The notes below the pieces were generated by a model. That model had not been told where the DNA came from, did no database searches, and saw only the letters and a list, made by a program, of their open reading frames with translations. Shown piece after piece: positions 7,783-15,600 of a stretch of 64,000 nucleotides of DNA; within the stretch, counting starts at the first letter, position 1, and each line of letters opens with the position of its first letter. The translations under genes and the position numbers were made by a program. Origin of the DNA: CAXXOK01 sp963666755 (GTDB lineage: Bacteria > Bacillota > Clostridia > Christensenellales > Aristaeellaceae); contig CAXXGW010000009.1 of assembly GCA_963666755.2 (NCBI GenBank), forward strand, positions 1,488,001-1,552,000, written 5' to 3'.

Positions 7783-7866
7783 TGGTGCGGACGAAGAGAC
7801 TTGAACTCTTACGCCGTGAGGCACCGGAACCTAAATCCGGCGCGTCTGCCATTCCGCCACGCCCGC
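7783..7866 (-). tRNA. tRNA-Leu (anticodon TAG)
   Basis: Reverse-strand class II tRNA starting GCGGGCGTGGCGGAATGG, anticodon arm CCGGATTTAGGTTCCGG (anticodon TAG), a long variable arm and an encoded CCA. Length 84 bases. Confidence 0.95.
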
Positions 7867-7970
7867 ACGGGACCAACCGAGGATGTCCGTCTGGGCTGAC
7901 CCGAAGGACGCTTCCGCTGCACGGGGCAACAGCAATCTAGATCAGGCGGATTGCCCTCACAACGGTAGTT

Positions 7971-7999
7971 ATAATACATCAGGTTAAAGAAGTTGTCAA
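7971..7999 (-). promoter_or_regulatory. Promoter of the tRNA cluster
   Basis: On the minus strand TTGACA (7999-7994) and TATTAT (7976-7971) are separated by 17 bases. This near-consensus promoter lies about 105 bases before the tRNA-Leu gene and reads through all three tRNAs. Confidence 0.8.
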
Positions 8000-8105
8000 G
8001 CGTTATTTTTAGGCTGGAAGAGGTTATTTACAGTGCCCGGCAGCAGAGGAAACGCCGCGTTTAACCTGCGGCGTGCCTCGTTTGCAAAGACAGATGCAGC
8101 ATGCT

Positions 8106-8642
8106 TCAGGCGCCTCGAATGCCGTCAAACACCTGCGTAAGGGGCAACACCGTCGCAAAGCGACCATCCCAGATGCGCTGCTCATAGTAGCGGATCAGCT
8201 CTTCCGCCGCAAACGGCCCGTTATCCCACGTCGTCGTGCTGCCCTGCGCGATGGTCACCTCATACCCCAGCTCGAAGGCTACGCGGCAGGTGGTATCCAC
8301 ACAGTATTCGGTTTGCATGCCGCACAGGATCAGCCGCTTTGCGCCCATCGATTGCAAAGTCTGGTGCAGCGGTGTACCGCGAAACGCGCTGCTGAAGGTC
8401 TTTTGCAGTACCGGCTCACCCGCCTGCGGGCCGATGGCGGGGGCAATCTGCCAATCATGCGAGCCTTCCAGCAGGCCCTCCCCCACCTCTGTGTGCTGGA
8501 TATAGAGCACCGGCACGCCATGGGCGCGGCATTCGCGCAGCAGGCTTTGCAGGGTGTCAACAAGCGCGGCTTCCTGATAGGGGTGGGCTTCGATCAGCCC
8601 GTTTTGAACGTCAATCACGAGCAACGCATCCGGCTTTTGCAT
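8106..8642 (-). CDS. Isochorismatase-family cysteine hydrolase
   Basis: A 178-residue soluble enzyme with the full catalytic triad of the family: Asp in LLVIDVQNG near the N-terminus, Lys in VLQKTFSSAF in the middle, and the nucleophilic Cys in LILCGMQTEYCVDTTC near residue 115. The family includes nicotinamidases and other amidases that use a Cys nucleophile. The ATG at 8642 is chosen because a GAGGGAG site lies six bases upstream; an in-frame GTG 15 bases earlier overlaps that site. Specificity cannot be read from the sequence. It stands alone, downstream of the XRE/S24 regulator on the same strand. Confidence 0.88.
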   Translation of the reverse strand: MQKPDALLVIDVQNGLIEAHPYQEAALVDTLQSLLRECRAHGVPVLYIQHTEVGEGLLEGSHDWQIAPAIGPQAGEPVLQKTFSSAFRGTPLHQTLQSMGAKRLILCGMQTEYCVDTTCRVAFELGYEVTIAQGSTTTWDNGPFAAEELIRYYEQRIWDGRFATVLPLTQVFDGIRGA

Positions 8643-8688
8643 GTTTTTCTCCCTCACTCATTCTGCCCCTGACGGGTTTACGGTTCTC

Positions 8689-9420
8689 TTACAGGGTAAA
8701 CTCCACCCTCGTTACGCGCCCCAGAAAAGTCGCGTCCGGCAGGGCGACGGTCTCAGCGGCGTATTCCCGGTCATAGCTCTGCAGCAGCACATGCAGCGCG
8801 TCCAGCTTCTTAATCTTGCGCAGCGTGCGGTGCTCGGCGTACTCCACCAGCATCACCGCTCCGTCGATGGGGCTGGCGGCGGGCACGATCAGGCACAGAT
8901 CCTCCTTGAGCAGGCGGAAGCCACGCATGCTGTCATCCGGAACGCTGTAATAAAACACCTTGTCCGGCGACGCGCCTTCGATGCGCCCGTCCAAAATAGG
9001 CAAAAGCCTGTGATCCATCTCCTTGAGCACGGCGTTATAAACCGGCACGCGCTTCAGCACGCTGGTCAGCGCATCCAGCCAGACGCTGCCCTGCACCGTG
9101 CCTTTGCCTTCGTCCTGATCGCTGTATACGGTTTCCGTTTCCACCCGTTTGCGAGGCGCGGGTTGCGTAACGGCGACGGGTTGCGCAGTTTGCAGGTCGA
9201 CCGTCGCGGCAATATCGTCCAGCGTAAAGCCCTGCTCAGTCTGCTCCGTCAGGCCAATTTTTTTGAGGATACGGCGCGCCTGATCGTCTGCAATAATGCG
9301 CTTGCCTTCCTCCACATCCTTTAAAAAGCTCTCGCTTACGCCGCCGACCTTGGCTACCTGTTTCAAGGTCATCTTCCGGCGCAGGCGTTCGGTGTGCAGC
9401 AAATCTCCCAATCGGCTCAT
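8689..9420 (-). CDS. XRE-family regulator with LexA/S24-like C-terminal domain
   Basis: A 243-residue protein. Residues 5-60 form an XRE helix-turn-helix (LLHTERLRRKMTLKQVAKVG, then VSESFLKDVEEGKR). A charged linker of about 70 residues follows. The last ~110 residues resemble the S24/LexA-CI peptidase fold, with a candidate catalytic Ser in VPDDSMRGF and a candidate Lys in RTLRKIKKL. LexA/CI-type proteins sense damage by self-cleavage, but no clear Ala-Gly or Cys-Gly cleavage site is visible, so the domain may only sense or dimerise. No phage genes lie nearby. The target is unknown. Confidence 0.75.
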   Translation of the reverse strand: MSRLGDLLHTERLRRKMTLKQVAKVGGVSESFLKDVEEGKRIIADDQARRILKKIGLTEQTEQGFTLDDIAATVDLQTAQPVAVTQPAPRKRVETETVYSDQDEGKGTVQGSVWLDALTSVLKRVPVYNAVLKEMDHRLLPILDGRIEGASPDKVFYYSVPDDSMRGFRLLKEDLCLIVPAASPIDGAVMLVEYAEHRTLRKIKKLDALHVLLQSYDREYAAETVALPDATFLGRVTRVEFTL

Positions 9421-9621
9421 GCGGGGGTCCCTCCGTCCTAAGGTTGGTCAAAGTGTATTATAGCATACCGACACGCCGTTGGACAGTCCCGTGCATGGCC
9501 GAACATTTTCACCCCGACGCACCGCAAGCGTCGGAAAAGCGAAGGCTTTTGCAGGAAAAACATAGATGCCGTCGAATTTATGGAATTTGGTAGATTTTAT
9601 TGCTGCGGAAAGGTGAAACGA

Positions 9622-9876
9622 ATGCACTTCAAGACCCACGGCACCTGCTCGACCGGCATCGATCTGGAGATTGAAAACGGCATTATCCACTCCTGCTCTT
9701 TCCAAAACGGCTGTCAGGGAAACGCCATCGGGCTATCTGCGATGGTTGTCGGCCAGAGCGCGCAGGATGTGATGCATAAACTGCGCGGCATCCCCTGCCA
9801 GGGCAACACGTCCTGCCCCGACCAGCTTTCCCGTGCCATTGAACAGTATCTGAACCAAAACCCACAAAAAGGATAA
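9622..9876 (+). CDS. TSCPD-domain protein
   Basis: An 84-residue protein of the short TSCPD family (TIGR03905-like). It is built around conserved cysteines: HGTCSTGI, HSCSFQNGCQGN and CQGNTSCPDQLSRA near the C-terminus. A related domain is found at the end of class II ribonucleotide reductases; the free-standing form has no established function, and metal or nucleotide binding is possible. The start at 9622 follows a GGAAAGG site. It lies 13 bases before the DEAD-box helicase and is probably in one transcript with it. Confidence 0.85.
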   Translation: MHFKTHGTCSTGIDLEIENGIIHSCSFQNGCQGNAIGLSAMVVGQSAQDVMHKLRGIPCQGNTSCPDQLSRAIEQYLNQNPQKG

Positions 9877-9889
9877 GGAGCCTGGCGCA

Positions 9890-11080
9890 TTGTCAACAGA
9901 ACAACAGTTGGAAACCCCCCAAGCCTTCGCACAGGCGGATATCAGCAAAGATGTGTTGCGCGCCATCGAAAAGATGGGCATCCGGGACATGACGGCCGTG
10001 CAGCAGAAAACCCTTCCCCTGATGATGGAAGGGCGGGACGTGATCGGCATCGCCCCTACCGGAACCGGCAAAACGCTTGCATTCGGCATCCCGATGCTGG
10101 AGTATGTGAACCTGAAAGACCACCGCGTACAGGAGCTGGTATTAGCCCCCACGCGCGAACTGAGCCTGCAGATCGCCGAAGAGCTGCGCCATCTGGCCGC
10201 CTTTATCAGCGGCGTGCGTATCGCGGTGATCTACGGCGGGCAGCCGATTGTCAAACAGATTGCGGAGCTGCGCCGCGAGCCGCAGATCGTGATCGCTACC
10301 CCGGGCCGGTTGCTGGATCATATGAACCGTGGCAACATCCGCCTGGATTCGGTGCACACCATGGTGCTGGACGAGGCGGACGAGATGCTCAACATGGGGT
10401 TTGTCAAGGATGTGACGCGCATCATCGAAGCCACGCCGCCCGAGCGGCAGCTAGTCCTTTTCTCCGCCACCACCAATCAGGATGTGCTGACCATCGCCTG
10501 GAAATATCAGCAGGATCCGGTGGAAGTGCTGATCCCCGCCACGAAGGACAACCGCCCGCAGATCACCCAATACGTGATTGAAACCACCCGCGAGCACAAG
10601 TATGAGCATCTGCTCTACCTGCTGGACAGCGACGTTTACCAGCGCGTGATGGTGTTTGTCAACACAAAGGACATGACCCAGCGCCTGACCAAGCGCCTGC
10701 AGGACGCGGGCTACCCCGCCGACTGCCTGCACGGGGATATGCGCCAGAGCGCGCGCAATGACGTCATGCAGGCTTACCGCAAGGGCAAGTTCCAAATTCT
10801 GCTGGCGACCGACGTTGCCGCCCGCGGCATCGACGTGGACGATGTCGAGGCCGTCATCAATTACGACCTGCCCAACGAGAACGAGTACTACCTGCACCGC
10901 ATCGGCCGTACGGGCCGCGCCAAGAAGCACGGCGTGAGCTTTACGCTGCTCACCTACAGCGAAACCGTGCGGATGGACGCGATCCTCAAATACATCGAAG
11001 CCAAGCCCATCCCGCTCAAGTTTAACGATCTGGGCATACTCTGCACCGAAGAAGGCCAACCCTTCTTTGAAAACATGTAA
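9890..11080 (+). CDS. DEAD-box ATP-dependent RNA helicase
   Basis: A 396-residue helicase starting with TTG after AAGGAG. All motifs are present in order: Q-motif region (MGIRDMTAVQQKTLPLMMEG), APTGTGKT, PTRELSLQI, TPGRLLDH, DEADEML, SATTNQD, DVAARGIDV and HRIGRTGR. The chain ends shortly after the second RecA domain, so the basic or RNA-binding tail found in CsdA/DbpA-type helicases is missing; it is a minimal-core helicase. It probably unwinds structured RNA in ribosome assembly or mRNA decay. It is flanked by the TSCPD gene and a CofE-like gene, both closely spaced. Confidence 0.95.
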   Translation: MSTEQQLETPQAFAQADISKDVLRAIEKMGIRDMTAVQQKTLPLMMEGRDVIGIAPTGTGKTLAFGIPMLEYVNLKDHRVQELVLAPTRELSLQIAEELRHLAAFISGVRIAVIYGGQPIVKQIAELRREPQIVIATPGRLLDHMNRGNIRLDSVHTMVLDEADEMLNMGFVKDVTRIIEATPPERQLVLFSATTNQDVLTIAWKYQQDPVEVLIPATKDNRPQITQYVIETTREHKYEHLLYLLDSDVYQRVMVFVNTKDMTQRLTKRLQDAGYPADCLHGDMRQSARNDVMQAYRKGKFQILLATDVAARGIDVDDVEAVINYDLPNENEYYLHRIGRTGRAKKHGVSFTLLTYSETVRMDAILKYIEAKPIPLKFNDLGILCTEEGQPFFENM

Positions 11081-11095
11081 CGGAGGCGAAGTACC

Positions 11096-11842
11096 ATGGG
11101 CAGCCAAGGCACCCGAAACCTGGAGGACCAGCGCCGTGAAGAGAACGGAATCGTCTACTTTGACCGCGGCGTGATTGAGGGTCGGGACGGAAAGAAATAC
11201 GCGCGCTATGCCATTCAAACCCATTTTGTACAGGTGGGCGAAAGCCAGAAAGACCTCGTGGAGCGCTATGTCCGACCCCTGTACAAAGAAGGGGATGTGC
11301 TCTCCTTTGGCGCGAAAGTCATGTGCATGTGCGTGAAATCCGTCCGTACACGCGATCAGGTCAAACCCGGGTTTTGGGCAAAGCTGCTTTGGCGTTTTGC
11401 GGGCATCAACTCCACCGGCGTGGGGATGCACGAGCCGTATAAGCTGCAACTGGTGATCGACATCGTAGGCCTGCCCCGCGTGCTGCTGGCGGCCTTTCTG
11501 AGCGCGGTTACGCGCCCCTTTGGCGTGCGCGGGCTGTTCTATAAAATCTGCGGCAAGGGCGTAGGCGGCATCGACGGGTTTTACTTCCGTTCCAGCTTCC
11601 AGCTCTACCACGATCTGGCGCTGATCAACCCCAGCAACAGCCCCGAGCTTTGCGAACAGCTGAGCAAGGACACCGGCATCCCTGTGGTGCTGATGGATGC
11701 CAACGACATCCAGCGCGATCAGCTGGGCAAGAGCAGCGACATGCCGCTTACCGACGATCAGCTGCAGGATGCGATGCGCGATAACCCCAGCGGTCAGGGC
11801 GATGAGCTGACTCCGCTGATCCTGATCCGGCCGCTTTCCTGA
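11096..11842 (+). CDS. CofE-like (F420-0:gamma-glutamyl ligase family) protein
   Basis: A 248-residue protein starting 15 bases after the helicase stop with a GGAGG site. Its size and segments (an N-terminal VGESQKDLVERYVRPLYKEG region, a central PRVLLAAFLSAVTRPFGVRG stretch and a C-terminal part ending in IPVVLMDANDIQ) resemble the stand-alone CofE-like proteins annotated in Clostridia as F420-0:gamma-glutamyl ligase. True CofE adds glutamate to F420-0. Clostridia generally lack F420, and no F420 gene lies nearby, so another amino-acid ligation or a different role is likely. The family call is moderate, the function unknown. Confidence 0.55.
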   Translation: MGSQGTRNLEDQRREENGIVYFDRGVIEGRDGKKYARYAIQTHFVQVGESQKDLVERYVRPLYKEGDVLSFGAKVMCMCVKSVRTRDQVKPGFWAKLLWRFAGINSTGVGMHEPYKLQLVIDIVGLPRVLLAAFLSAVTRPFGVRGLFYKICGKGVGGIDGFYFRSSFQLYHDLALINPSNSPELCEQLSKDTGIPVVLMDANDIQRDQLGKSSDMPLTDDQLQDAMRDNPSGQGDELTPLILIRPLS

Positions 11843-11867
11843 ACAGCCTGATCCCCTTCCAGATGCA

Positions 11868-12077
11868 GCCGTCGGAATTGATCCGGCGGCTCAGACCGTT
11901 GACAAACCTGTAAAGACGCTGGGATACAGCCTGCTTAAAAAGGTTCAGATGCGCGAAGCCAAACCGGATAAGGGCGGGAGCGTACACGGACGTACGTGAC
12001 CGCCCTTATCCGGTGCCGGCGACAAAGCAGATGGGCCTTTTTCAGCTGGCCGAGCCGTCGGAATTGATCCGGCGGCT
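11868..12077. repeat. Twice-repeated small palindrome flanking a 50-base palindrome
   Basis: The 24-base unit beginning GCCGTCGGAATTG and ending CCGGCGGCT occurs at 11868-11891 and again at 12054-12077 in the same orientation. Each copy is itself an imperfect hairpin. Between them, 11964-11977 (CCGGATAAGGGCGG) and 12000-12013 form a perfect 14-base-pair stem, continued after a GA/GA mismatch by a six-pair stem around ACGGAC. The region follows the CofE-like gene and precedes its terminator; no coding frame is convincing. It resembles a REP/BIME-like or small-RNA element. Confidence 0.6.
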
Positions 12078-12091
12078 TTTGAATAGGGATG

Positions 12092-12128
12092 AAAAAGAAC
12101 CCTTCGCGGCTCGCAAAGGGTTCTTTTT
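12092..12128. terminator. Rho-independent terminator
   Basis: AAAAAGAACCCTT and AAGGGTTCTTTTT flank a short GC-rich loop. It is A/T symmetric, so it could work in both directions. It ends the helicase/CofE-like transcript. Confidence 0.85.
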
Positions 12129-12169
12129 CATGGGTTTATCTTACCACATATAAGGCAAAAAGTCAAGTC

Positions 12170-12198
12170 TTGTCTTTCCGGCGCGGCGGGGGTATGCT
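12170..12198 (+). promoter_or_regulatory. Promoter of the DUF6323/DUF6179-like pair
   Basis: TTGTCT at 12170-12175 and TATGCT at 12193-12198 with a 17-base spacer, 21 bases before the ATG at 12220. Confidence 0.55.
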
Positions 12199-12219
12199 AC
12201 GGCGACGGAGGTGGTCTGA

Positions 12220-12717
12220 ATGGAAGAATCCTTTGCCCTGCGGGTGCAGCAGGCGCAGGCGCTGGCGCTGGAAAACGCGCTGCTCGCATGCAACGCCCAT
12301 ACGGAGCGTTGGGGGCTGGCACTGAGCGCCGGGGAGATTGCCGGGCTTGTTGCGGCGCGACGCGTCGTGTTGCAGGATACGGGCCGTGTGGAACCCGGCG
12401 CGGGTGTGTTGCCCCGCATCATTGACGCGTTCTGCGATTCGCCCTATCTTGCCCGGACAACCTATGCAGACACGCTGGGCGCGTTACAGGACTTGTTTTA
12501 CGCCTTCAAGAACGACACCGAAGATTCCCTGACCGACGAGGAGCTGATCGACGCCATGGCCGCAATTTTCAACGGCCGTGCGCAGGGGTCGCTGGAATAT
12601 CTTGAAAACCTGACCCCCGGAGATTTATGGCGCACCGTGCAAAATCCGAATGCTCTGAAGAACGATCTACTGCCTGTAACGTCTGATGACGCCGAAGAGG
12701 GGTGGCCGGATGACTGA
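12220..12717 (+). CDS. DUF6323-like protein
   Basis: A 165-residue soluble protein, mostly helical by composition and acidic at the C-terminus. It resembles the Firmicutes family DUF6323, whose members usually sit next to DUF6179 proteins; I recall this pairing from clostridial genomes, and it fits the next gene, whose start overlaps this stop by eight bases. A recognisable stretch is DEELIDAMAAIFNGRAQGSL. No catalytic motif, signal peptide or membrane segment is seen. The function is unknown. Confidence 0.6.
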   Translation: MEESFALRVQQAQALALENALLACNAHTERWGLALSAGEIAGLVAARRVVLQDTGRVEPGAGVLPRIIDAFCDSPYLARTTYADTLGALQDLFYAFKNDTEDSLTDEELIDAMAAIFNGRAQGSLEYLENLTPGDLWRTVQNPNALKNDLLPVTSDDAEEGWPDD

Positions 12718-13618
12718 GCTTACCCCCGCCCTGACGGAATCCCTGTTTCCGGAGGCACAGGAGGTCTGCACACCGGCCGAGCAGGAAGCCTTGCAGGCAC
12801 GGCTCTGGCCGCTGTGGGAGAAGCAGTTCGCCCGGAAAACGCAGGGGGATCACAGCTCGCTGCGGGTGGAAACGGCGCAGGAGCTGATGGAATCCATTCT
12901 GTTTACGCTGCGTTTCTACCTGCAGGCGCAGGGGCTGTCGGTTCGCCTGCTGCTGACCCAGCCCATAGAGCCGCTATTTGCGGCCGCACAGCAGGCCCTG
13001 CTGCAAACGGTTGCCGATACGCAGGAACTGTACCTGCGCGCCTGTGCTACCGTGCAAACCTTCCAGAGCCGGACGCTGGCGGAATCCCTGCGCGGTATTG
13101 CGCCCTTTTTCCGGCTGTACGACGCGCGCCTAGCCGCGCAAAGCATCCCGGCCGATATCGATTACCCGCTGTGCGAGCCCATACCGGATACGCCCGCCGG
13201 AGTGTGCTACATCCGCAGTTACCTGAACCGGCTTTGCCTGGAAAATGCGCTGCTTACCCGCTTCTTACCGGATCGGGTGCTTCGGCTGCTGACCCGTTCC
13301 TGCCCGGATTACCGAAACGCACCGATAAACCTGTATGAGCCGGTGGCCGCTTGCGTAACGGGGCTTGCGCTGCTGGGCGGCGGTGAAACGCTACTGGAAA
13401 TCACCCCAGCGCAGGGGGAGCGGCTGGCCGCGCACCTCCGCGGCCAATCCCCCACACAGGCGCGCCGCCTTCTGTCCGATGCGGCACAGGCCGCCTGCCT
13501 TCGGCTGGGCCTGACCGACGGCCCTTCCGTACAGTCCATGCAGCATGCGGCGGTTGCCCTGTACCCGCGCCTGTCGGCCTCCCCCGGCAGCGAGCGCGGC
13601 GTTTTTTCCATCCGCTAA
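12710..13618 (+). CDS. DUF6179-like protein
   Basis: A 302-residue soluble, helix-rich protein translated from an ATG that overlaps the previous gene by eight bases, with GAGGGG as ribosome binding site. Together with its neighbour it resembles the DUF6323-DUF6179 pair of Clostridia. It is shorter than the DUF6179 proteins I remember, so it may be a short version. Its many Leu/Ala/Gln heptad-like runs (AAAQQALLQTVADTQELYLR) suggest packed helices. Tight coupling suggests that the two products form a complex. The function is unknown. Confidence 0.55.
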   Translation: MTELTPALTESLFPEAQEVCTPAEQEALQARLWPLWEKQFARKTQGDHSSLRVETAQELMESILFTLRFYLQAQGLSVRLLLTQPIEPLFAAAQQALLQTVADTQELYLRACATVQTFQSRTLAESLRGIAPFFRLYDARLAAQSIPADIDYPLCEPIPDTPAGVCYIRSYLNRLCLENALLTRFLPDRVLRLLTRSCPDYRNAPINLYEPVAACVTGLALLGGGETLLEITPAQGERLAAHLRGQSPTQARRLLSDAAQAACLRLGLTDGPSVQSMQHAAVALYPRLSASPGSERGVFSIR

Positions 13619-13664
13619 GTCGGGTGTAACCCCTGTAAAGCCTGTGCAATCCTTTGCGCTGCTC

Positions 13665-13693
13665 TTGCAAGTTCCCGCCGGATACGCTAGAAT
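13665..13693 (+). promoter_or_regulatory. Promoter of the MFS gene
   Basis: TTGCAA at 13665-13670 and TAGAAT at 13688-13693 with a 17-base spacer, about 57 bases before the ATG at 13751. Confidence 0.6.
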
Positions 13694-13750
13694 GGGTGCG
13701 GCTCCCCTTGGAGCCCATGCGTAAGGGGCTTTACGCGACGGAGGTTCAAC

Positions 13751-15226
13751 ATGAGCGCTTGCAACCCCCAACACCGCTTTCGGCTGCATTTGTTCGACGA
13801 TGCCGGCATGTCGCGCGAGCTGCGCAGCAACCTGTACTGGGTCATTTGGGCCGTAACGGCGGGCATGCTGGGTACCGTGGTCACCACCGGGCCGGTGTGG
13901 AGCGCCTTCCAACGGCAGGTGCTCGGCGCCAACGATATGCAGCTCGGCCTGATCGCCGCGATCCCGGTTGCCTCCTCAGTGCTGCAGATTTTCATGAGCT
14001 ACCTCATGGAAAGGAAGCGCAACCGGCGGTTTCTGTTCCTGTTTTTCGGCCTGCTGGGGCGTTCGTTCTGGATTGTGATCGGGCTGGTACCCTATCTTTT
14101 CCCGAATTTCCCGGTCGATTTGCGCATTTGGCTGGTCATCGTGTTTGTGATGATGGTCTACGGCGGCAACAGCTTCGTCGGCCTTGGGTTTGGCAGCCTC
14201 ATGGGCGATCTGGTGCCGATGCGGATTCGCGGCTCCTACTTCAGCGTCCGGCAAATGATCAGCCTTGCGTCCGGCGTCATTGCGGGGCTGCTGATCTCCA
14301 CCATGATTGACCATCTCGGCATTCCGGGGTACTCCGTTGCGCTGATCCTTGCGGGCATCACCCAGCTGATGGACGTCGCCTGCTTTTTCATGATCCGCTG
14401 GCCTCCGATGGCCGAGGTCAAGGAGGATCGCACCTCCCTGCCCGCCATGCTCAAGGAGGTCTTTGCCAACAAGCGGTTCCGGCAGGTGGTGTTTTCCTAC
14501 AGTGCGTGGCTGTTCGCCGTGAACATCGCAGGCCCGTTCTGGAACGTGTACATGCTGGAGGATTTGAAAATGTCCTTCACGCAGATGTCGCTGTACACGC
14601 AGATCATCTCCAACGTAACCACCGTGCTGGTGATTTCCCGCTGGGGGCGGCTGATCGACCGCTACGGCAACAAACCCGTGTTGCAGATGGTTGCCGTTCT
14701 GGTCACGATTTCGCCCCTGCCCTGGTTCTTTGCCACGCCGCTAACGACCTACTTTGTGCTGATGAGCAACATCCTCAGCGGATCGTCCTGGCCGGTGAGC
14801 GACGTGTGCCAGCAGAACCTGTACCTAAGCCACTCACCTCAGGTGCACCGTACCATGTATATCGCGGTGTTTCTGGCGTCGATCAACCTGTTTGGCATCG
14901 GCCTGGGGAACGCCGTGGGCGGGTGGCTGATGCAAAACCCGTTTACGGCGCTGGCGCAGGCGCGCCTGTCGCTGCTGGGGATGCCCCTGACCAACACGCG
15001 CATTATGTTTCTGGCGACCATTGCCCTGCGCCTGCTGGTGATGTTGCTGCTGTTGCCACGCATCAGCGAAGAAGGGGCCTGGAAAATGTCCGATGCGCTG
15101 GCCGATATCCTGCGTCGCACGCGGGATGGCGCGCGCATGCGCTGGTTTGAAGCCCGGGTATGGCTGCTGCGCCGCAAGGCGCGGCGCGCCATGGACCGTG
15201 ACACGCAACCCGATAAGGAGGAGTAG
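13751..15226 (+). CDS. MFS transporter
   Basis: A 491-residue membrane protein with about twelve hydrophobic segments and a basic cytoplasmic C-terminal tail. MFS-like signs are the AFQRQVLGANDMQLGLIAAI segment at the first loop, a charged loop between segments two and three (MERKRNRRF), and the FLASINLFGIGLGNAVGGWL helix in the second half. Drug or small-metabolite export is typical of such proteins; the substrate is unknown. It has its own promoter and a GGAGG site, and is followed after three bases by a small acidic protein, so they share a transcript. Confidence 0.8.
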   Translation: MSACNPQHRFRLHLFDDAGMSRELRSNLYWVIWAVTAGMLGTVVTTGPVWSAFQRQVLGANDMQLGLIAAIPVASSVLQIFMSYLMERKRNRRFLFLFFGLLGRSFWIVIGLVPYLFPNFPVDLRIWLVIVFVMMVYGGNSFVGLGFGSLMGDLVPMRIRGSYFSVRQMISLASGVIAGLLISTMIDHLGIPGYSVALILAGITQLMDVACFFMIRWPPMAEVKEDRTSLPAMLKEVFANKRFRQVVFSYSAWLFAVNIAGPFWNVYMLEDLKMSFTQMSLYTQIISNVTTVLVISRWGRLIDRYGNKPVLQMVAVLVTISPLPWFFATPLTTYFVLMSNILSGSSWPVSDVCQQNLYLSHSPQVHRTMYIAVFLASINLFGIGLGNAVGGWLMQNPFTALAQARLSLLGMPLTNTRIMFLATIALRLLVMLLLLPRISEEGAWKMSDALADILRRTRDGARMRWFEARVWLLRRKARRAMDRDTQPDKEE

Positions 15227-15228
15227 CC

Positions 15229-15549
15229 GTGTTTGACGATTGGAAAGAGCCCATGAACCGGTATGTGCAAAAGCACATTGACCGGCGCTGTTTTCTGCCC
15301 ATCGCGGACGAGCTGGATGCCGACATTGCAGAACTTTGCGATGCGTATCCCTCCATCCTGCTTGAAAACGGAGTGATCGATACCTCCGGCAACGACACCG
15401 ATCTGGACTTTGATGAGGATGATCTGCTGGATGCGATGCTGGACCGCTTCCTGCAGGATCATGATGCGGACGAGGCCCGCGCCGCGCTGTACGCCGTGCT
15501 GATCGATGCGTTTCTAACCTTGGTGGACGAAGCCAGCGAGGATCTGTAA
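15229..15549 (+). CDS. Hypothetical acidic protein, 106 residues
   Basis: Starts with GTG right after an AAGGAGGAG site that overlaps the end of the MFS gene. The protein is very acidic and probably helical (TDLDFDEDDLLDAMLDRFLQ). The family is not recognised. The spacing implies co-translation with the MFS transporter and perhaps with the zinc-ribbon protein 50 bases downstream. Confidence 0.65.
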   Translation: MFDDWKEPMNRYVQKHIDRRCFLPIADELDADIAELCDAYPSILLENGVIDTSGNDTDLDFDEDDLLDAMLDRFLQDHDADEARAALYAVLIDAFLTLVDEASEDL

Positions 15550-15600
15550 AGGTGCACCTGCCCAACCCTTTCAAAATGACCCGGCGAGGAGGCGAGCGGA

